From positions 27,656 through 91,655 of the forward strand of contig CAKZSI010000017.1 of assembly GCA_937918935.1 (NCBI GenBank): DNA of 64,000 nt, given 5' to 3'. The notes beneath the pieces were generated by a model that was not told the origin of the DNA, ran no database searches, and saw only the letters and a list, made by a program, of their open reading frames with translations. A program made the position numbers and the translations under genes. Below, piece by piece: positions 1 to 10,546 of this stretch. Origin of the DNA: an uncultured Chloroflexales bacterium (GTDB taxonomy: Bacteria; Chloroflexota; Chloroflexia; Chloroflexales; Chloroflexaceae). The stretch's first letter is position 1. Each line of letters opens with the position of its first letter.

Positions 1-727
<727 letters not shown>

Positions 728-852
728 CCTCGTTTCTTCCTCCCAGGTAGACCTCTTGCCGGGGCGCCCCCCATATGCCGTCTGGACGGCCGGACGGCGA
801 CCTGGCGGCACGGAACGCTGCCTTGCGAACACAGGGGGGGTGACCGGACAAC

Positions 853-858
853 ATTATA
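853..858 (-). promoter_or_regulatory. Putative -10 box of icd
   Basis: Read on the minus strand, 858-853 is TATAAT, 126 nt upstream of the icd ATG. No hexamer resembling TTGACA sits 16-18 nt upstream; the best is ATGCAG, so the promoter would be weak or activator dependent. The assignment rests on the -10 alone. Confidence 0.4.
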
Positions 859-901
859 GCCTAGAATGGCTGGTTCTGCATCATTTTTCGCTCCCGCGGG
901 C

Positions 902-937
902 GGAGGAGGTGGGAAACCGGGTTTCCCCGCCTCCTCC
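902..937. repeat. GC-rich inverted repeat (member of the GGGAAACC..GGTTTCCC family)
   Basis: The arm at 902-918 (GGAGGAGGTGGGAAACC) pairs with 920-937 except for a small CG/T interruption. The inner part GGGAAACC/GGTTTCCC recurs in other intergenic spaces of the window (23335-23352, 43677-43695, 53118-53134). It has no T-run and sits between divergent genes, so a terminator role is unlikely; a dispersed repeat is more plausible. Confidence 0.7.
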
Positions 938-1175
938 CAACCCGCTCCGTAAGGGGTACGGGCCCCCAGATCCAGGCCGCTGCGCCTCACCGCGCAATAA
1001 TGCCATATAATTCCAGCGCAGTGAAAAGAATTTGCACAGGGCGCGCACGATATTTTGCGCCATAGACAGGGGAGGAGGAGCGGGAATTGCCCATCGAACG
1101 CTTGATCCTTGTTTCACGATGATCGCACAGCAAAATTAAACCTATTGCAATATGATCGCCCATCCATCGTGCACA

Positions 1176-1203
1176 TTGACACAAGTTTAAAGATGCGTAT
1201 AAT
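1176..1203 (+). promoter_or_regulatory. Consensus sigma-70 promoter of the nuo operon
   Basis: TTGACA (1176-1181), 16-nt spacer, TATAAT (1198-1203): both hexamers match the consensus exactly. Transcription would start near 1210, giving a leader of about 135 nt before nuoA. It is the best promoter in the window and fits high constitutive expression of complex I. Confidence 0.85.
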
Positions 1204-1344
1204 TCCTTGTAGCGCCTGATCTGTTCGCCTGCTTTGCTCACCACGACCATCAGGTCGTCGCTTCCACCCGGGATTCGAGCACTCGCGCGCCGACGCGCCG
1301 TGTCACCGTCGCAGCGTCACGGCGCCCGCCTGATGGAGGGAGCT

Positions 1345-1701
1345 ATGCTCGGTTCGTTCCTTCCCATTCTGATCCTCTTCCTGATCGCCGTCTTTATCGC
1401 TGTGTTCGTGATCACCGTCTCGTCGCTCCTGGGGCCCAGGCGCGGCACCCCGCGCAAGCTGGCGCCCTATGAGTCGGGTATGGAGCCGATCGGCCCCGCC
1501 ATCCGGCGCATCCCGGTGAAGTTCTATGTCGTGGCGATGCTGTTTATCGTCTTCGACATTGAAGTGGTCTTCTTCTACCCTTACGCCCTGGTCTTCCGGC
1601 AACTTGGCGTGCCGGGCCTGATTGCCATCGGCGTCTTCTTCCTGGTGCTCGTAATTGGCTTCGCGTATGAATGGAAGAAAGGGTCCCTGACGTGGGAATA
1701 G
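1345..1701 (+). CDS. nuoA: NADH:quinone oxidoreductase subunit A
   Basis: Small membrane subunit of respiratory complex I, at the junction between the peripheral arm and the membrane arm. 118 residues with three membrane segments. The loop after the first carries [12 protein letters not shown] and RIPVKFY, the conserved acidic/cysteine-loop region of the family, followed by [12 protein letters not shown] in the second segment. I start at 1345 because TGGAGGGAG lies 6 nt upstream and the protein then has the usual length; an in-frame upstream extension to 1234 would add about 37 residues unlike the family. First gene of the 14-gene operon. Its 3' end overlaps nuoB by 31 nt. Confidence 0.96.
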   Translation: MLGSFLPILILFLIAVFIAVFVITVSSLLGPRRGTPRKLAPYESGMEPIGPAIRRIPVKFYVVAMLFIVFDIEVVFFYPYALVFRQLGVPGLIAIGVFFLVLVIGFAYEWKKGSLTWE

Positions 1702-2228
1702 AAGAAAAGGCTGGCGATCTGGGGGTGATCACCACCTCCCTGGAATATGTCGTCAACTGGGGCCGCACCAACGCGATGTGGCCGCTGCTCTTCGGTCTGG
1801 CCTGCTGCGCCATTGAGATGATGGGCGCCCAGAGCGCCAACTATGACCTGTCGCGCTTTGGCATGGAGATCAACCGCGCCTCGCCCCGCCAGGCCGACCT
1901 GATGATCGTCGCCGGGCGCGTCAGCCGGAAGATGGCCCCGGTGGTGCGCCGACTCTACGACCAGATGAGTGACCCCAAGTGGGTGATCGCCATGGGCGAT
2001 TGCGCCGCCTGCGGGGGTATTTTCAACAATTATGCCATCGTGCAGGGGGTGGATGAGGTCGTGCCGGTGGACGTCTATGTCGCCGGGTGCCCGCCCCGCC
2101 CCGAGGCGTTGATCCACGGCATCATGCTCCTGCACGAGAAGGTCAAGCGTGAAAAGATCAGCGGCAAAAAGGAGGATCCCATCCGCCTCTCCCAGCCGCT
2201 GCTCCAGGTTGATGTGCCGAAGAAGTAG
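1671..2228 (+). CDS. nuoB: NADH:quinone oxidoreductase subunit B
   Basis: Peripheral-arm subunit that holds the terminal [4Fe-4S] cluster N2, which passes electrons to quinone. 185 residues. The cluster ligands are visible: the tandem C45-C46 in [12 protein letters not shown]111 in MGDCAACGG and C140 in VAGCPPRPE. The overlap with nuoA suggests translational coupling. There is no clear ribosome site before 1671, and a GTG at 1692 preceded by AGGG is a possible alternative start that would shorten the protein by seven residues. Function and family are certain; the exact start is not. Confidence 0.96.
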   Translation: MEERVPDVGIEEKAGDLGVITTSLEYVVNWGRTNAMWPLLFGLACCAIEMMGAQSANYDLSRFGMEINRASPRQADLMIVAGRVSRKMAPVVRRLYDQMSDPKWVIAMGDCAACGGIFNNYAIVQGVDEVVPVDVYVAGCPPRPEALIHGIMLLHEKVKREKISGKKEDPIRLSQPLLQVDVPKK

Positions 2229-2267
2229 CGCCGATCCGGCAATGCCCTGAAGGGACAGGCTCTGTCT

Positions 2268-2786
2268 ATGGATAACCGGACCCTGCTCGATCGTATTACC
2301 ACGCGGTTCCCCGATGCGGTGCTTGAGCCGATGGAGTTTCGCGGCGATCTGAGCCTCGCCGTGCGACCCGAACGCTACCTCGAGGTGGTCCGCTTCCTCC
2401 GTGATGATCCGGACCTGCGGTATACGTTCCTTGAGAATCTCTGCGGCGTGGATTATCTGGGACGCGCGCCGCGCTTTGAGGTGGTGGTCCACCTGGTAAG
2501 TATGCTGCACCTGCACCGGGTTTGCCTGAAAGTTGGCGCTCCTGAAGAGCATCCCCACGTTCCCTCGCTCACGCCGCTCTTCGCCACGGCCAACTACCAG
2601 GAGCGTGAGGCCTACGACCTCCTCGGCATCGTGTTTGATGGGCATCCCGCCCTTACCCGCATCCTGATGCCCGATGACTGGCTCGGTCATCCGCAGCGCA
2701 AGGATCATCCCCTGGTTGAGGAGGAGATCGCCTTTACCTTCAACCAGGAGCGGATCTACGCCCATAAGCCCTTCGCGAAGGAATAA
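2268..2786 (+). CDS. nuoC: NADH:quinone oxidoreductase subunit C
   Basis: 30-kDa peripheral-arm subunit that packs against NuoD and NuoB; it carries no cofactor. 172 residues, with the family signature near the C-terminus: EREAYDLLGIVFDGHP, then LTRILMPDDW and HPQRKDHPL. It is a separate gene from nuoD, unlike E. coli where the two are fused. It lies 39 nt after nuoB and 42 nt before nuoD, in the same direction, so it is part of the operon. Confidence 0.95.
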   Translation: MDNRTLLDRITTRFPDAVLEPMEFRGDLSLAVRPERYLEVVRFLRDDPDLRYTFLENLCGVDYLGRAPRFEVVVHLVSMLHLHRVCLKVGAPEEHPHVPSLTPLFATANYQEREAYDLLGIVFDGHPALTRILMPDDWLGHPQRKDHPLVEEEIAFTFNQERIYAHKPFAKE

Positions 2787-2828
2787 TGCGTTGCGCCCCC
2801 GCCCGGGGGCGCGCGCCGAGATACGCCC

Positions 2829-4064
2829 ATGACCAGTACCCTCCACGTGCCAACGCCCCAGGAGATCACCGAACCGGCCATCGCCGGTAAGACCGAGACG
2901 ATGGTGCTTAATATGGGGCCACACCACCCCAGTACCCACGGCGTGCTCCGCCTGGTGCTGGAACTCGATGGCGAGGTGGTGGTGAATGTCGCTCCCGATG
3001 TCGGCTACCTCCATACCGGCATCGAGAAGACCATGGAGAGTAAGACCTACCAGAAGGCGGTGGTGCTCACCGACCGTATGGATTACCTGGCGCCGCTCTC
3101 CAATAATCTCTGCTACGCCCTCGCGGTCGAGAAACTGCTGGGTGTCGAGATCCCCGAGCGCGTGCAGGTGATCCGCGTGCTGCTGGTTGAACTCCAGCGC
3201 ATCGCTTCGCACCTGGTCTGGCTCGGCACCCACGCCCTCGACCTGGCGGCAATGAGCGTCTTTCTCTACGCCTTCCGCGAGCGCGAGCAGATCCTCGATA
3301 TTTTTGAACTGGTCTCCGGCGCGCGCATGATGACCAGCTACATCCGCATCGGCGGCCTGGCCTACGATGTGCCGGCGGATTTCTTGCCCACCGTTGACGC
3401 CCTGCTGCGGATCATGCCCGAGCGCATTGACGAGTACGAGTCCCTGCTTACCGGCAATCCCCTCTGGCTCGAGCGCACCGTCGGTGTCGGCGTGATTGAC
3501 GCCGAGGCGGCCATCGCCTACGGTCTCACCGGAGCCAACCTGCGCGCCTCTGGCGTGCCCTACGATGTGCGCAAGGCCATGCCCTACAGCGGCTACGAGA
3601 CCTACGACTTCGAGATCCCCGTGGGCAAGAATGGCGACATCTACGATCGCTACCGCGTGCGCATGGCCGAGATGCGCCAGAGTGTCAAGATTGCCCGGCA
3701 GGCCTGGGAACGCCTCCGTGCCCTCGGCCCCGGCCCGCATATGACCCTCGATCGCAAGGTGGCCCCGCCCCCCAAGAGCGAGATCACCCATAGTATGGAG
3801 TCGCTCATCCACCACTTCAAACTGTGGACCGAAGGCTTCAAGCCGCCGCGCGGCGATGCCTACGTCAGCATCGAGAGCCCCCGCGGCATCCTGGGTTGCT
3901 ACGTGGTCAGCGACGGTAGCCCCAGACCCTGGCGCGTCCACTTCCGCGCCCCTTCGTTCATCAACCTCCAGGCGCTCGCGCACATGGCGAAGGGCCGCCT
4001 GGTGGCCGACCTCGTCGCGTTGATCGCCAGCCTTGATCCGGTGTTGGGCGAAGTGGATCGCTAA
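2829..4064 (+). CDS. nuoD: NADH:quinone oxidoreductase subunit D
   Basis: 49-kDa subunit; with NuoB and NuoH it forms the quinone-binding cavity near cluster N2. 411 residues. Conserved elements: MGPHHPSTHGVLRL near residue 35 (quinone-site histidine loop), NNLCYALAVEKLL, RIGGL, and the canonical C-terminal end DPVLGEVDR, a relic of the hydrogenase large-subunit metal site. All family landmarks are intact, so it should be functional. The gap of 108 nt to nuoE contains no gene. Confidence 0.97.
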   Translation: MTSTLHVPTPQEITEPAIAGKTETMVLNMGPHHPSTHGVLRLVLELDGEVVVNVAPDVGYLHTGIEKTMESKTYQKAVVLTDRMDYLAPLSNNLCYALAVEKLLGVEIPERVQVIRVLLVELQRIASHLVWLGTHALDLAAMSVFLYAFREREQILDIFELVSGARMMTSYIRIGGLAYDVPADFLPTVDALLRIMPERIDEYESLLTGNPLWLERTVGVGVIDAEAAIAYGLTGANLRASGVPYDVRKAMPYSGYETYDFEIPVGKNGDIYDRYRVRMAEMRQSVKIARQAWERLRALGPGPHMTLDRKVAPPPKSEITHSMESLIHHFKLWTEGFKPPRGDAYVSIESPRGILGCYVVSDGSPRPWRVHFRAPSFINLQALAHMAKGRLVADLVALIASLDPVLGEVDR

Positions 4065-4172
4065 GAGTATGGGGAGGCTCCACGGGTCTGCACCCCGCCG
4101 AACCCTCGCGGAGACGCAGGGCCGCATCTTCGCAGAATCCCTTCAAAGCCTTCGCGCCACAGGTGAACGCAT

Positions 4173-4856
4173 ATGCTGCTCGAGACGCACAGGGCCGAAA
4201 TCGAGACCATTCTCTCCCGCTACGACTCGCGGCGCAGCGCCGTGCTGCCGCTGCTCTACCTCGCGCAGGACATCTACGGCCACCTGACCGAGGCGGCCAT
4301 TCGCGAGGTTGCCGCTATCCTTGACCTGCCGCCCACCGATGTCTTCGAGGTGGTCGGCTTCTACACCCTGTTCTACAACCGCCCCGTGGGAACCTGGGTG
4401 CTCCAGGTGTGTGACGATGTACCCTGCTGTTACCTCGGGGCCGAAGAACTGATCGCCGCCCTGAAGCAGAGCCTGGGGATCGCCGAGGAGCAGACCACCG
4501 GCGACGGGATGTTCACCCTCCAGCGGGTCAAGTGCCTGGCCGCCTGTGACCGCGCGCCGGTGTTGCAGGCCAATCTTGATTATGTCTATGATGTGACGCC
4601 CGAGCGGGTCAATGCACTCCTGGCCAACCTGCGTGCCCGCGCCGCCGAGGCCCGGCAGCGCGGCGTCAGCGGGCGCTTCGCCGAGGATTTTGAGTGGGGG
4701 CCCGACGGCGCCCTTGTGCCGATCGATCGCGCGGCGCCGTACCGCCCGCGCCACTTTCCCGCAGCGCCATCGCCCGCTCCGCCGGAACCCGAGCCCGTGC
4801 CCGAAGCCGATGCCGGGCATGACCGGCCCGCCGACCGCAAGGCTTCGCCGCTGTGA
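4173..4856 (+). CDS. nuoE: NADH:quinone oxidoreductase subunit E, with a Pro/Glu-rich tail
   Basis: 24-kDa subunit of the NADH-oxidising module; binds the off-path [2Fe-2S] cluster N1a. 227 residues. Thioredoxin-like cluster ligands: C80 and C85 in VCDDVPC, C121 and C125 in KCLAAC. The core ends around residue 165. The last 60 or so residues are a low-complexity tail rich in Pro, Glu and Ala, longer than the usual family end at about 160-170. The tail is followed closely by nuoF. What the extension does is unknown. Confidence 0.95.
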   Translation: MLLETHRAEIETILSRYDSRRSAVLPLLYLAQDIYGHLTEAAIREVAAILDLPPTDVFEVVGFYTLFYNRPVGTWVLQVCDDVPCCYLGAEELIAALKQSLGIAEEQTTGDGMFTLQRVKCLAACDRAPVLQANLDYVYDVTPERVNALLANLRARAAEARQRGVSGRFAEDFEWGPDGALVPIDRAAPYRPRHFPAAPSPAPPEPEPVPEADAGHDRPADRKASPL

Positions 4857-4910
4857 GGCGCAACCAGGAACACGCCATGTTATCCCGCCGCAGCACGCGG
4901 CACTGGAAAT

Positions 4911-6257
4911 GTGAGCAGCACAATGGGTCTGAGCGAGCATATTGTCATGCGGGAACTGGACGTTCCCGAGATCAACGACTTCGAGGTGTACTGTCGCCAC
5001 GGGGGCTGGGAAGCCTATCGTATGGCCCTCAAGGAGAAGAACCCCGCCGACATTGTGGCGATGGTCAAGGAGTCGGGACTGCGGGGCCGCGGCGGCGCCG
5101 GGTTCCCCACCGGTGTCAAGTGGGGTTTTCTGCCTAAAGGGGTCTATCCCCGCTATTTGCTGTGTAATTGTGATGAATCGGAGCCGGGCACGTTCAATAA
5201 TCATCAAATTATTGATCGTAATCCCCATCAATTGATTGAAGGCGTGGCTCTTTCAGCCTATGCGATTGAGTGCCATACGGCCTATATCTATATGCGCGGC
5301 GAGTTCGCCGCGGCGGCGATTACCCTCGAACGGGCCATTGCCGCGGCCTACCGCGCCGGATTCCTGGGCCGGAACATCCTCGGCACGGGCTTCGATCTCG
5401 ACATCTACGTGCATCGCGGCGCCGGGGCCTACATCTGTGGCGAAGAGACGGCACTGATGGAGTCGCTGGAAGGCAAGATCGGCCAGCCGCGCCTCAAGCC
5501 GCCCTTCCCCGCCGTGGCCGGGCTGTATGGCAAGCCGACGATCATTAACAATGTCGAGACGCTTGCCAATGTGCCCCGCATCGTCGAGAAGGGCGTGGCC
5601 TGGTACCGCAGCCACGGCACTGAGAAGAGTCCCGGCACCAAGTGCTTCTCGCTCTCCGGCCACGTCAACCGCCCCGGCAACTACGAACTGCCCTTCGGCG
5701 TGCCGCTGCGCGAACTGATCGAAAGCCCCGAGTACGGCGGAGGCATGCGCGGCGGCCGCCCGACGAAGATCATCATCCCCGGCGGGGCCTCGGCCCCCTG
5801 GCTGACCCACGAGCACCTCGATGTGCCCCTCGACTACGAGAGCGTCGCCGCCGCCGGTTCGATGCTCGGCTCCGGTGCGGTGATCGTCCTCGACGATACG
5901 GTAAAGGCCCCCCATGTGGCCTATAAGATGGACGAGTTCTTTAAGCACGAGTCCTGCGGGAAGTGTACCCCCTGCCGCGAGGGCACCCACTGGCTCGTCA
6001 GAGTGCTGCATCGTATCGCCGAAGAGGGCCACGCCGTACCCGAGGATATTCCGACCCTGCACAGCATCTACAACCAGATGGCCGGAAACTGTTTCTGCCT
6101 CCTCGGTGAAAGCGCCGTGATGCCGATCAAGAGCGCCCTGGCGCTGTTTCCCGAGGAGTTCGAGGCCATCGTGGCGGCCAGTCGCCGCCATCCACACGGC
6201 AATGGGCATGGCGACGGCCGCCACGAGCCGGTGATCCCCCTGACGACGAAGCGCTAG
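4911..6257 (+). CDS. nuoF: NADH:quinone oxidoreductase subunit F (NADH/FMN-binding)
   Basis: 51-kDa catalytic subunit that oxidises NADH through FMN and reduces cluster N3. 448 residues. The FMN/NADH glycine loop GRGGAGFPTGVKWG is at residues 59-72, GAGAYICGEETALMES around 171-185, and the N3 ligands ESCGKCTPC (C349, C352, C355) with C396 in NCFCLLG. The start is uncertain: ATG 4911 has only a weak GGA upstream, and ATG 4923 in the same frame would remove four residues. The short His/Gly-rich C-terminal tail is unremarkable. Forms the NADH dehydrogenase module with NuoE and NuoG. Confidence 0.96.
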   Translation: MSSTMGLSEHIVMRELDVPEINDFEVYCRHGGWEAYRMALKEKNPADIVAMVKESGLRGRGGAGFPTGVKWGFLPKGVYPRYLLCNCDESEPGTFNNHQIIDRNPHQLIEGVALSAYAIECHTAYIYMRGEFAAAAITLERAIAAAYRAGFLGRNILGTGFDLDIYVHRGAGAYICGEETALMESLEGKIGQPRLKPPFPAVAGLYGKPTIINNVETLANVPRIVEKGVAWYRSHGTEKSPGTKCFSLSGHVNRPGNYELPFGVPLRELIESPEYGGGMRGGRPTKIIIPGGASAPWLTHEHLDVPLDYESVAAAGSMLGSGAVIVLDDTVKAPHVAYKMDEFFKHESCGKCTPCREGTHWLVRVLHRIAEEGHAVPEDIPTLHSIYNQMAGNCFCLLGESAVMPIKSALALFPEEFEAIVAASRRHPHGNGHGDGRHEPVIPLTTKR

Positions 6258-6357
6258 GGGAGGGTTTCTGGGATGGCGAAGTCCTCCCCGTCCCTCCCGC
6301 CTCCAAAGACACGGTCGAGTCGAGTAGATGTACTGACGCCCTGGGAAGCGAGCAGAT

Positions 6358-9051
6358 ATGGCCGATGTAACCATTACGGTTGATGGGGTGACCCTCAAGG
6401 TTCCCGCCGGAACGAATGTGGTTGACGCGGCGCGTATGGCGCAGATCGCCATTCCGGTCTTTTGCTACCACCCGCGCATGAAGCCGGTAGGCATGTGCCG
6501 CATGTGTCTGGTGCAGATTGGCACGCCGAAACTCGACCCCGCCACCCGCCAACCCCTCCTCGATGAGGCCGGCAAACCGATTATCGCCATGATGCCGAAA
6601 TTGCAGACCGCCTGCACCACGCCGGTCAGTGAGGGCATGGTGATCAAGACACAGAGTCCCGAGGTCAAGTTCGCCCAGCGCGGCGTGCTGGAGTTCCTGC
6701 TGACCTCGCATCCGCTCGATTGCCCGGTGTGCGACAAGGGCGGCGAGTGCCCTTTGCAGAACCTGACCATGGAATGGGGTCCCGCCAGCAGTCGCTTCGA
6801 CTACACCGATAAGGTCCACTTCGAGAAGCCCGTCCCCCTCGGCGATTTGATCCTGCTCGACCGCGAGCGCTGTATCCTCTGCTCGCGCTGCGTGCGCTTC
6901 CAGGACGAACTGGCCGATGATCCGGTGCTCGGCTTCGACCACCGCGGGCGCAACTGGATGATCATCTCTAAGAGCGACCCGCCCTTCGATAGCAAGTTCT
7001 CCGGCAATACTACCGACATCTGCCCGGTGGGGGCGCTGACCAGCAGCGATTTCCGCTTCCGCGCCCGCGTCTGGGAACTGAACCCCATCCCCGCCGTCTG
7101 TACGCTCTGTCCGGTGGGCTGCAACCTGACCCTGGATATGCGCCACGAACGCCTGATGCGGGTGATGCCCCGCGAGAATGCGGCGGTCAACGACATCTGG
7201 CTCTGCGACAAGGGCCGCTACGGCCATCGCTTCGTTGAGCACGAGAGCCGCCTGACCACGCCGCTGATCCGCCGGGGTGAGCAACTGGTCGAGGCGAGCT
7301 GGGACGAGGCCCTGAGCCTGGTGGCCGAGAAGCTCGAGGCGACGCGGCGCGCCCGCGGCGGCGCGGCGATCGCCGGGCTGGCCTCGCCGCGCCTCAGCAA
7401 CGAGGACCTCTACCTGTTCCAGAAGCTCTTCCGCGAGCAACTGGAGAGTAACAACCTCGACCACCTGACCGGCGCACCCGGCGAGCCGGCCCACGACGAC
7501 CTGGGCGCGCTGCTTGGCGTGGGAAAGGATGCTAATCTGATGGATTTCGGCGCGGGCGACGCGGTACTGGTACTTGGCGCCGATCCCGAGGAGGAGGCGC
7601 CACTGTATGTGCTGCGGCTGCGCAGCGCCGTGCAGCGGGGGGCCCAGTTGATCGTCGCCAACCTCCGCCCCACCAAACTGGAACGCTCGGCCACCCGCGC
7701 CGCCCGCTATCTGCCCGGCGGGGAACTGGCCTTCATCCACGGTCTGCTGCGCGAATTGCTCACCGCGGGCGGACGAGTGACGGTCAAGAACAGTGGGTTC
7801 GATGACCTGAAGCGCGTGCTCAACGACACGACCGGCGAGCGGCTCGCTGAACGGGCAGGGGTGGCCGCAGAGACGATCGCTGCCGTCGCCCGCGCCTTCG
7901 GCGAAGCCCGGAGGCTGGTGATCATCTACGGCGCCGAGGCCCGCAGCGCCGGGCCGGCGGTGGTCGAGGCCCTGGGCGCGCTGCTGGCGTTGAGCGGCAA
8001 GGCCGGGCAGCCCCACAGCGGCCTGATCGCCCTGCTGCCCGGCGGCAACAGCCGCGGCGCCCTCGATATGGGCGTGCGCCCCGACGCGCGCCCCGGCTAT
8101 GCGCCGCTGGTTCGCCCTGGTCTGGGCGCTCGCGACCTCTGGCCGGCGCTTCGCGAGGGGCAGGTGCGCGCGGTCTGGATCGCCGGCCTCGACCCCGCTG
8201 CCAGTATGCCGACCGCCCGCACGGCCCTGGCCGAAGCCGAGTTCGTGGTGGTACAGGATCTCTTCCTCACCTCGACCGCCCAACTCGCCCACGTGGTGCT
8301 GCCCACCACCAGCGTCGCCGAGCGCGAGGGAACCTACACCAATGCCGAGCGGCGCGTGCAGCGCTCGCGGCAGGCCCGCGGCCCCGTCGGCCACAGCCGG
8401 CCCGACTGGCAGATCTTCGCCGAGGTGGGCCACGCCCTGAGTGCCCGCGCCGGCAAGCAGACGCCCCGCGACGACGATGCCTGGGACTACCTGACCGCCG
8501 CGGAGGTGGCCGCCGAGATCGCCGAGCGCGTGCCCGGCTACGCCAGCGTGACCTATGGCGCTCTTGCTGCGACCGGCAAACCCGGGGCCTGGGGCCGCCA
8601 GGCGAATGAGGCGATCTACTACGACGGCACCAACTACGAGAATACCGAGGGCGTCGGGATTAAACTGCCTGCACCGGTTTTGACCGGCGCCGCCAGCATC
8701 AATCTGGCGCCCCGTCCCGTTCCGGTCCCGGCCGAGGAACGTCCGCTCCTGCTCCTGAGCCAGCCCCTGGCCTACGGCGGCGACCCACTCTTGCGCGGCT
8801 CCAAACTCGAGCAGCACGTTCCGGCCCCGTATGTCGCCCTGAGCGGCGCCGACGCCGAGCGGCGCAACATTCGTTCCGGCGACCTGGTGCGGCTCGACTC
8901 TGCCGCCGGCTCGCTCACCCTGCCCGCCCGCGTGGTTCACGACGTACCGCCTGGCGTCGTCCTCGTTCCCGCCGATCTGCCCGGGGTGGAACTGGCCGCG
9001 GTGCAGACCGGCCCGCGCACCCGCGTGCATCTGGTAAAACTGGTGGTGTAG
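6358..9051 (+). CDS. nuoG: NADH:quinone oxidoreductase subunit G (iron-sulfur, molybdopterin-oxidoreductase fold)
   Basis: 75-kDa subunit carrying the electron wire of the NADH module. 897 residues. The N-terminal ferredoxin domain has [2Fe-2S] ligands C36, C47, C50 and C86. The N5 ligands are H118, C122, C125 and C131, and the N4 ligands C172, C175 and C178 plus the Cys of DICPVGALTS. The following CTLCPVGCN segment together with the Cys of DIWLCDKGR provides the extra N7-type cluster found in some bacteria. The rest is the molybdopterin-oxidoreductase-like domain, which in this family has lost its cofactor, plus a C-terminal beta-barrel of the MopB C-terminal type. 100 nt after nuoF. Confidence 0.96.
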   Translation: MADVTITVDGVTLKVPAGTNVVDAARMAQIAIPVFCYHPRMKPVGMCRMCLVQIGTPKLDPATRQPLLDEAGKPIIAMMPKLQTACTTPVSEGMVIKTQSPEVKFAQRGVLEFLLTSHPLDCPVCDKGGECPLQNLTMEWGPASSRFDYTDKVHFEKPVPLGDLILLDRERCILCSRCVRFQDELADDPVLGFDHRGRNWMIISKSDPPFDSKFSGNTTDICPVGALTSSDFRFRARVWELNPIPAVCTLCPVGCNLTLDMRHERLMRVMPRENAAVNDIWLCDKGRYGHRFVEHESRLTTPLIRRGEQLVEASWDEALSLVAEKLEATRRARGGAAIAGLASPRLSNEDLYLFQKLFREQLESNNLDHLTGAPGEPAHDDLGALLGVGKDANLMDFGAGDAVLVLGADPEEEAPLYVLRLRSAVQRGAQLIVANLRPTKLERSATRAARYLPGGELAFIHGLLRELLTAGGRVTVKNSGFDDLKRVLNDTTGERLAERAGVAAETIAAVARAFGEARRLVIIYGAEARSAGPAVVEALGALLALSGKAGQPHSGLIALLPGGNSRGALDMGVRPDARPGYAPLVRPGLGARDLWPALREGQVRAVWIAGLDPAASMPTARTALAEAEFVVVQDLFLTSTAQLAHVVLPTTSVAEREGTYTNAERRVQRSRQARGPVGHSRPDWQIFAEVGHALSARAGKQTPRDDDAWDYLTAAEVAAEIAERVPGYASVTYGALAATGKPGAWGRQANEAIYYDGTNYENTEGVGIKLPAPVLTGAASINLAPRPVPVPAEERPLLLLSQPLAYGGDPLLRGSKLEQHVPAPYVALSGADAERRNIRSGDLVRLDSAAGSLTLPARVVHDVPPGVVLVPADLPGVELAAVQTGPRTRVHLVKLVV

Positions 9052-9171
9052 GAACGCGAGAGACGAACGACGGGCGTGCGACCCGCCGTTCCCGCTTCCC
9101 CAATGCAGTTTGGGAAGACCTTCTGGGAAATGGCGCCATGCCAGCCGCATCAATACGCGCCCGCGGCCAGT

Positions 9172-9193
9172 CCGCAATCCGAAATCCGCAATC
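9172..9193. repeat. Short heptad repeat (CCGCAAT/CCGAAAT) upstream of nuoH
   Basis: Three consecutive 7-nt units, ccgcaat, ccgaaat and ccgcaat, lie just before the nuoH ribosome site. The periodicity and core (CAAT, i.e. ATTG on the other strand) match the larger heptad array at 61229-61333, so both probably belong to one repeat class. Confidence 0.6.
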
Positions 9194-9208
9194 GCACTAG
9201 AGGTGCGC

Positions 9209-10507
9209 ATGAACTGGCTTAACCTGCTCATCCTGATCATACAGGCCTTTGTCATCACCCTGGCCGTAACGACCGCCTTCGCCTACCTGACGCTCTTCGA
9301 GCGACGCCTGCTGGCCCGTTTCCAGAACCGTGTCGGGCCAAACCGGGCCGGGCCGGGGGGCTTCTTGCAGCCGCTTGCTGACGCGGTCAAGCTCTTCTTC
9401 AAGGAAGATGTCGTTCCCGCCGCCGCCGACAGGCCGGTCTACCTGCTGGCCCCGGCGCTCGCGGTGATCCCGGCGATTATCATCTGGGCGGTGATCCCCT
9501 TCGGGTGCCTCAACCTGAACTGGGATTACCGCGCCTGCTTCGCCGACCCGCAGACGAGCAACGTGTGGAACATCCTCCAGATCGCCGAGATTAACGTCGG
9601 GGTGCTCTACCTCTTCGCCGTGACCGGTATCGGCGTCTACGGCATCACCCTGGCGGGGTGGGCCAGCAACAACAAGTACTCGATGCTCGGCGGCATCCGC
9701 TCGTCCGCCCAGTTGATCAGCTACGAACTGGCGCTCAGTTGCGCCGTGCTAGGCGTGGTGATGACCTACAGCAGCCTGAGCACCGCCCAGATCGTCTACC
9801 AGCAAGGCGGCCTGTGGGGGATTGTGCCCCAGTTCCTGGGCTTCGTGCTGTTCATGGTCGCCTCCACCGCCGAGGTGGTGCGCGCGCCCTTTGACCTGGT
9901 TGAAGCGGAACAGGAACTGGTGGGCGGCTACAACACCGAGTATGGCTCGATGAAGTTCGCCCTCTTCTTCATGACCGAGTACATCAAGCTGATTGCCATC
10001 AGCGCCATCGCAGTAACCTTCTTCTTCGGCGGCTGGCGCTTCCCCGGCCTCCAGACCCTGGGGCGCGGCATGGAGGACCTGGCCGGGCCGGTGGTGGCAA
10101 GCCTGGTGGTCGGGCTGGTTTCGCTGGGCGCGTTCTTGCTCAAACTGGTGGCCTTTCTCTTCGTCTCGGTGTGGATCCGCGCCTCGTGGCCGCGCCTGCG
10201 CTACGACCGGCTGATGACCCTGGGCTGGAAGTGGCTCCTGCCCCTGGGACTGATCAACCTGGTCTACACCGCGGTGACCTTCGTCATCGTTCCCGACCAG
10301 CGCCTGGCCTCGTTCATCCTGCTGGCCCTGAGCCTGATCACGCTGGCCGTGGCCGTCGGGTTCAGTTCGGTTCCGCAACCGGTGGATAACGTGACCTATG
10401 TGAAGGATCTGCGCCAGGGGAGTGTGTTGCCCCCCGCCCCTGCGGAGACCGAGGAGAGTCAGCCGGCCCCAACCAGCCCCCGCCAGCCGGTCAGTTCACA
10501 AGGGTGA
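9209..10507 (+). CDS. nuoH: NADH:quinone oxidoreductase subunit H
   Basis: Membrane subunit that completes the quinone channel and links the redox arm to the proton pumps. I start at 9209, where AGAGGTG lies 3-9 nt upstream, giving 432 residues. Landmarks: [38 protein letters not shown] after helix 1 (quoted in parts: [24 protein letters not shown]), [13 protein letters not shown] in the acidic loop, and [15 protein letters not shown] near the end. The last 50 or so residues are a hydrophilic Pro/Glu extension beyond the usual C-terminus. About eight membrane helices are visible. Confidence 0.96.
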   Translation: MNWLNLLILIIQAFVITLAVTTAFAYLTLFERRLLARFQNRVGPNRAGPGGFLQPLADAVKLFFKEDVVPAAADRPVYLLAPALAVIPAIIIWAVIPFGCLNLNWDYRACFADPQTSNVWNILQIAEINVGVLYLFAVTGIGVYGITLAGWASNNKYSMLGGIRSSAQLISYELALSCAVLGVVMTYSSLSTAQIVYQQGGLWGIVPQFLGFVLFMVASTAEVVRAPFDLVEAEQELVGGYNTEYGSMKFALFFMTEYIKLIAISAIAVTFFFGGWRFPGLQTLGRGMEDLAGPVVASLVVGLVSLGAFLLKLVAFLFVSVWIRASWPRLRYDRLMTLGWKWLLPLGLINLVYTAVTFVIVPDQRLASFILLALSLITLAVAVGFSSVPQPVDNVTYVKDLRQGSVLPPAPAETEESQPAPTSPRQPVSSQG

Positions 10508-10546
10508 GGAGATGTGACGAAACCTGCTTTGCTCACACGCCTGCCT

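Larger units (their letters stand above)
728..1344. other. Divergent icd/nuoA intergenic region (617 bp)
   Basis: No credible gene lies here. The stretch holds the icd promoter side (-10 on the minus strand at 853-858), a GC-rich hairpin repeat at 902-937, a central AT-rich tract around 1000-1160, the consensus nuo promoter at 1176-1203 and a leader of about 135 nt before nuoA. A small hairpin (ACGACC/GGTCGT, 1243-1258) lies in that leader. I see no recognisable riboswitch. Confidence 0.7.

Noticed and set aside
1581..4127. 848-codon open frame on the minus strand under nuoB-nuoD
   Set aside because: Antisense to three certain complex I genes; its His/Gly/Asp-rich composition is the usual shadow of GC-rich codons.
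6127..9258. 1043-codon open frame on the minus strand under nuoG
   Set aside because: Shadow of nuoG; no family features and no ribosome site of its own.
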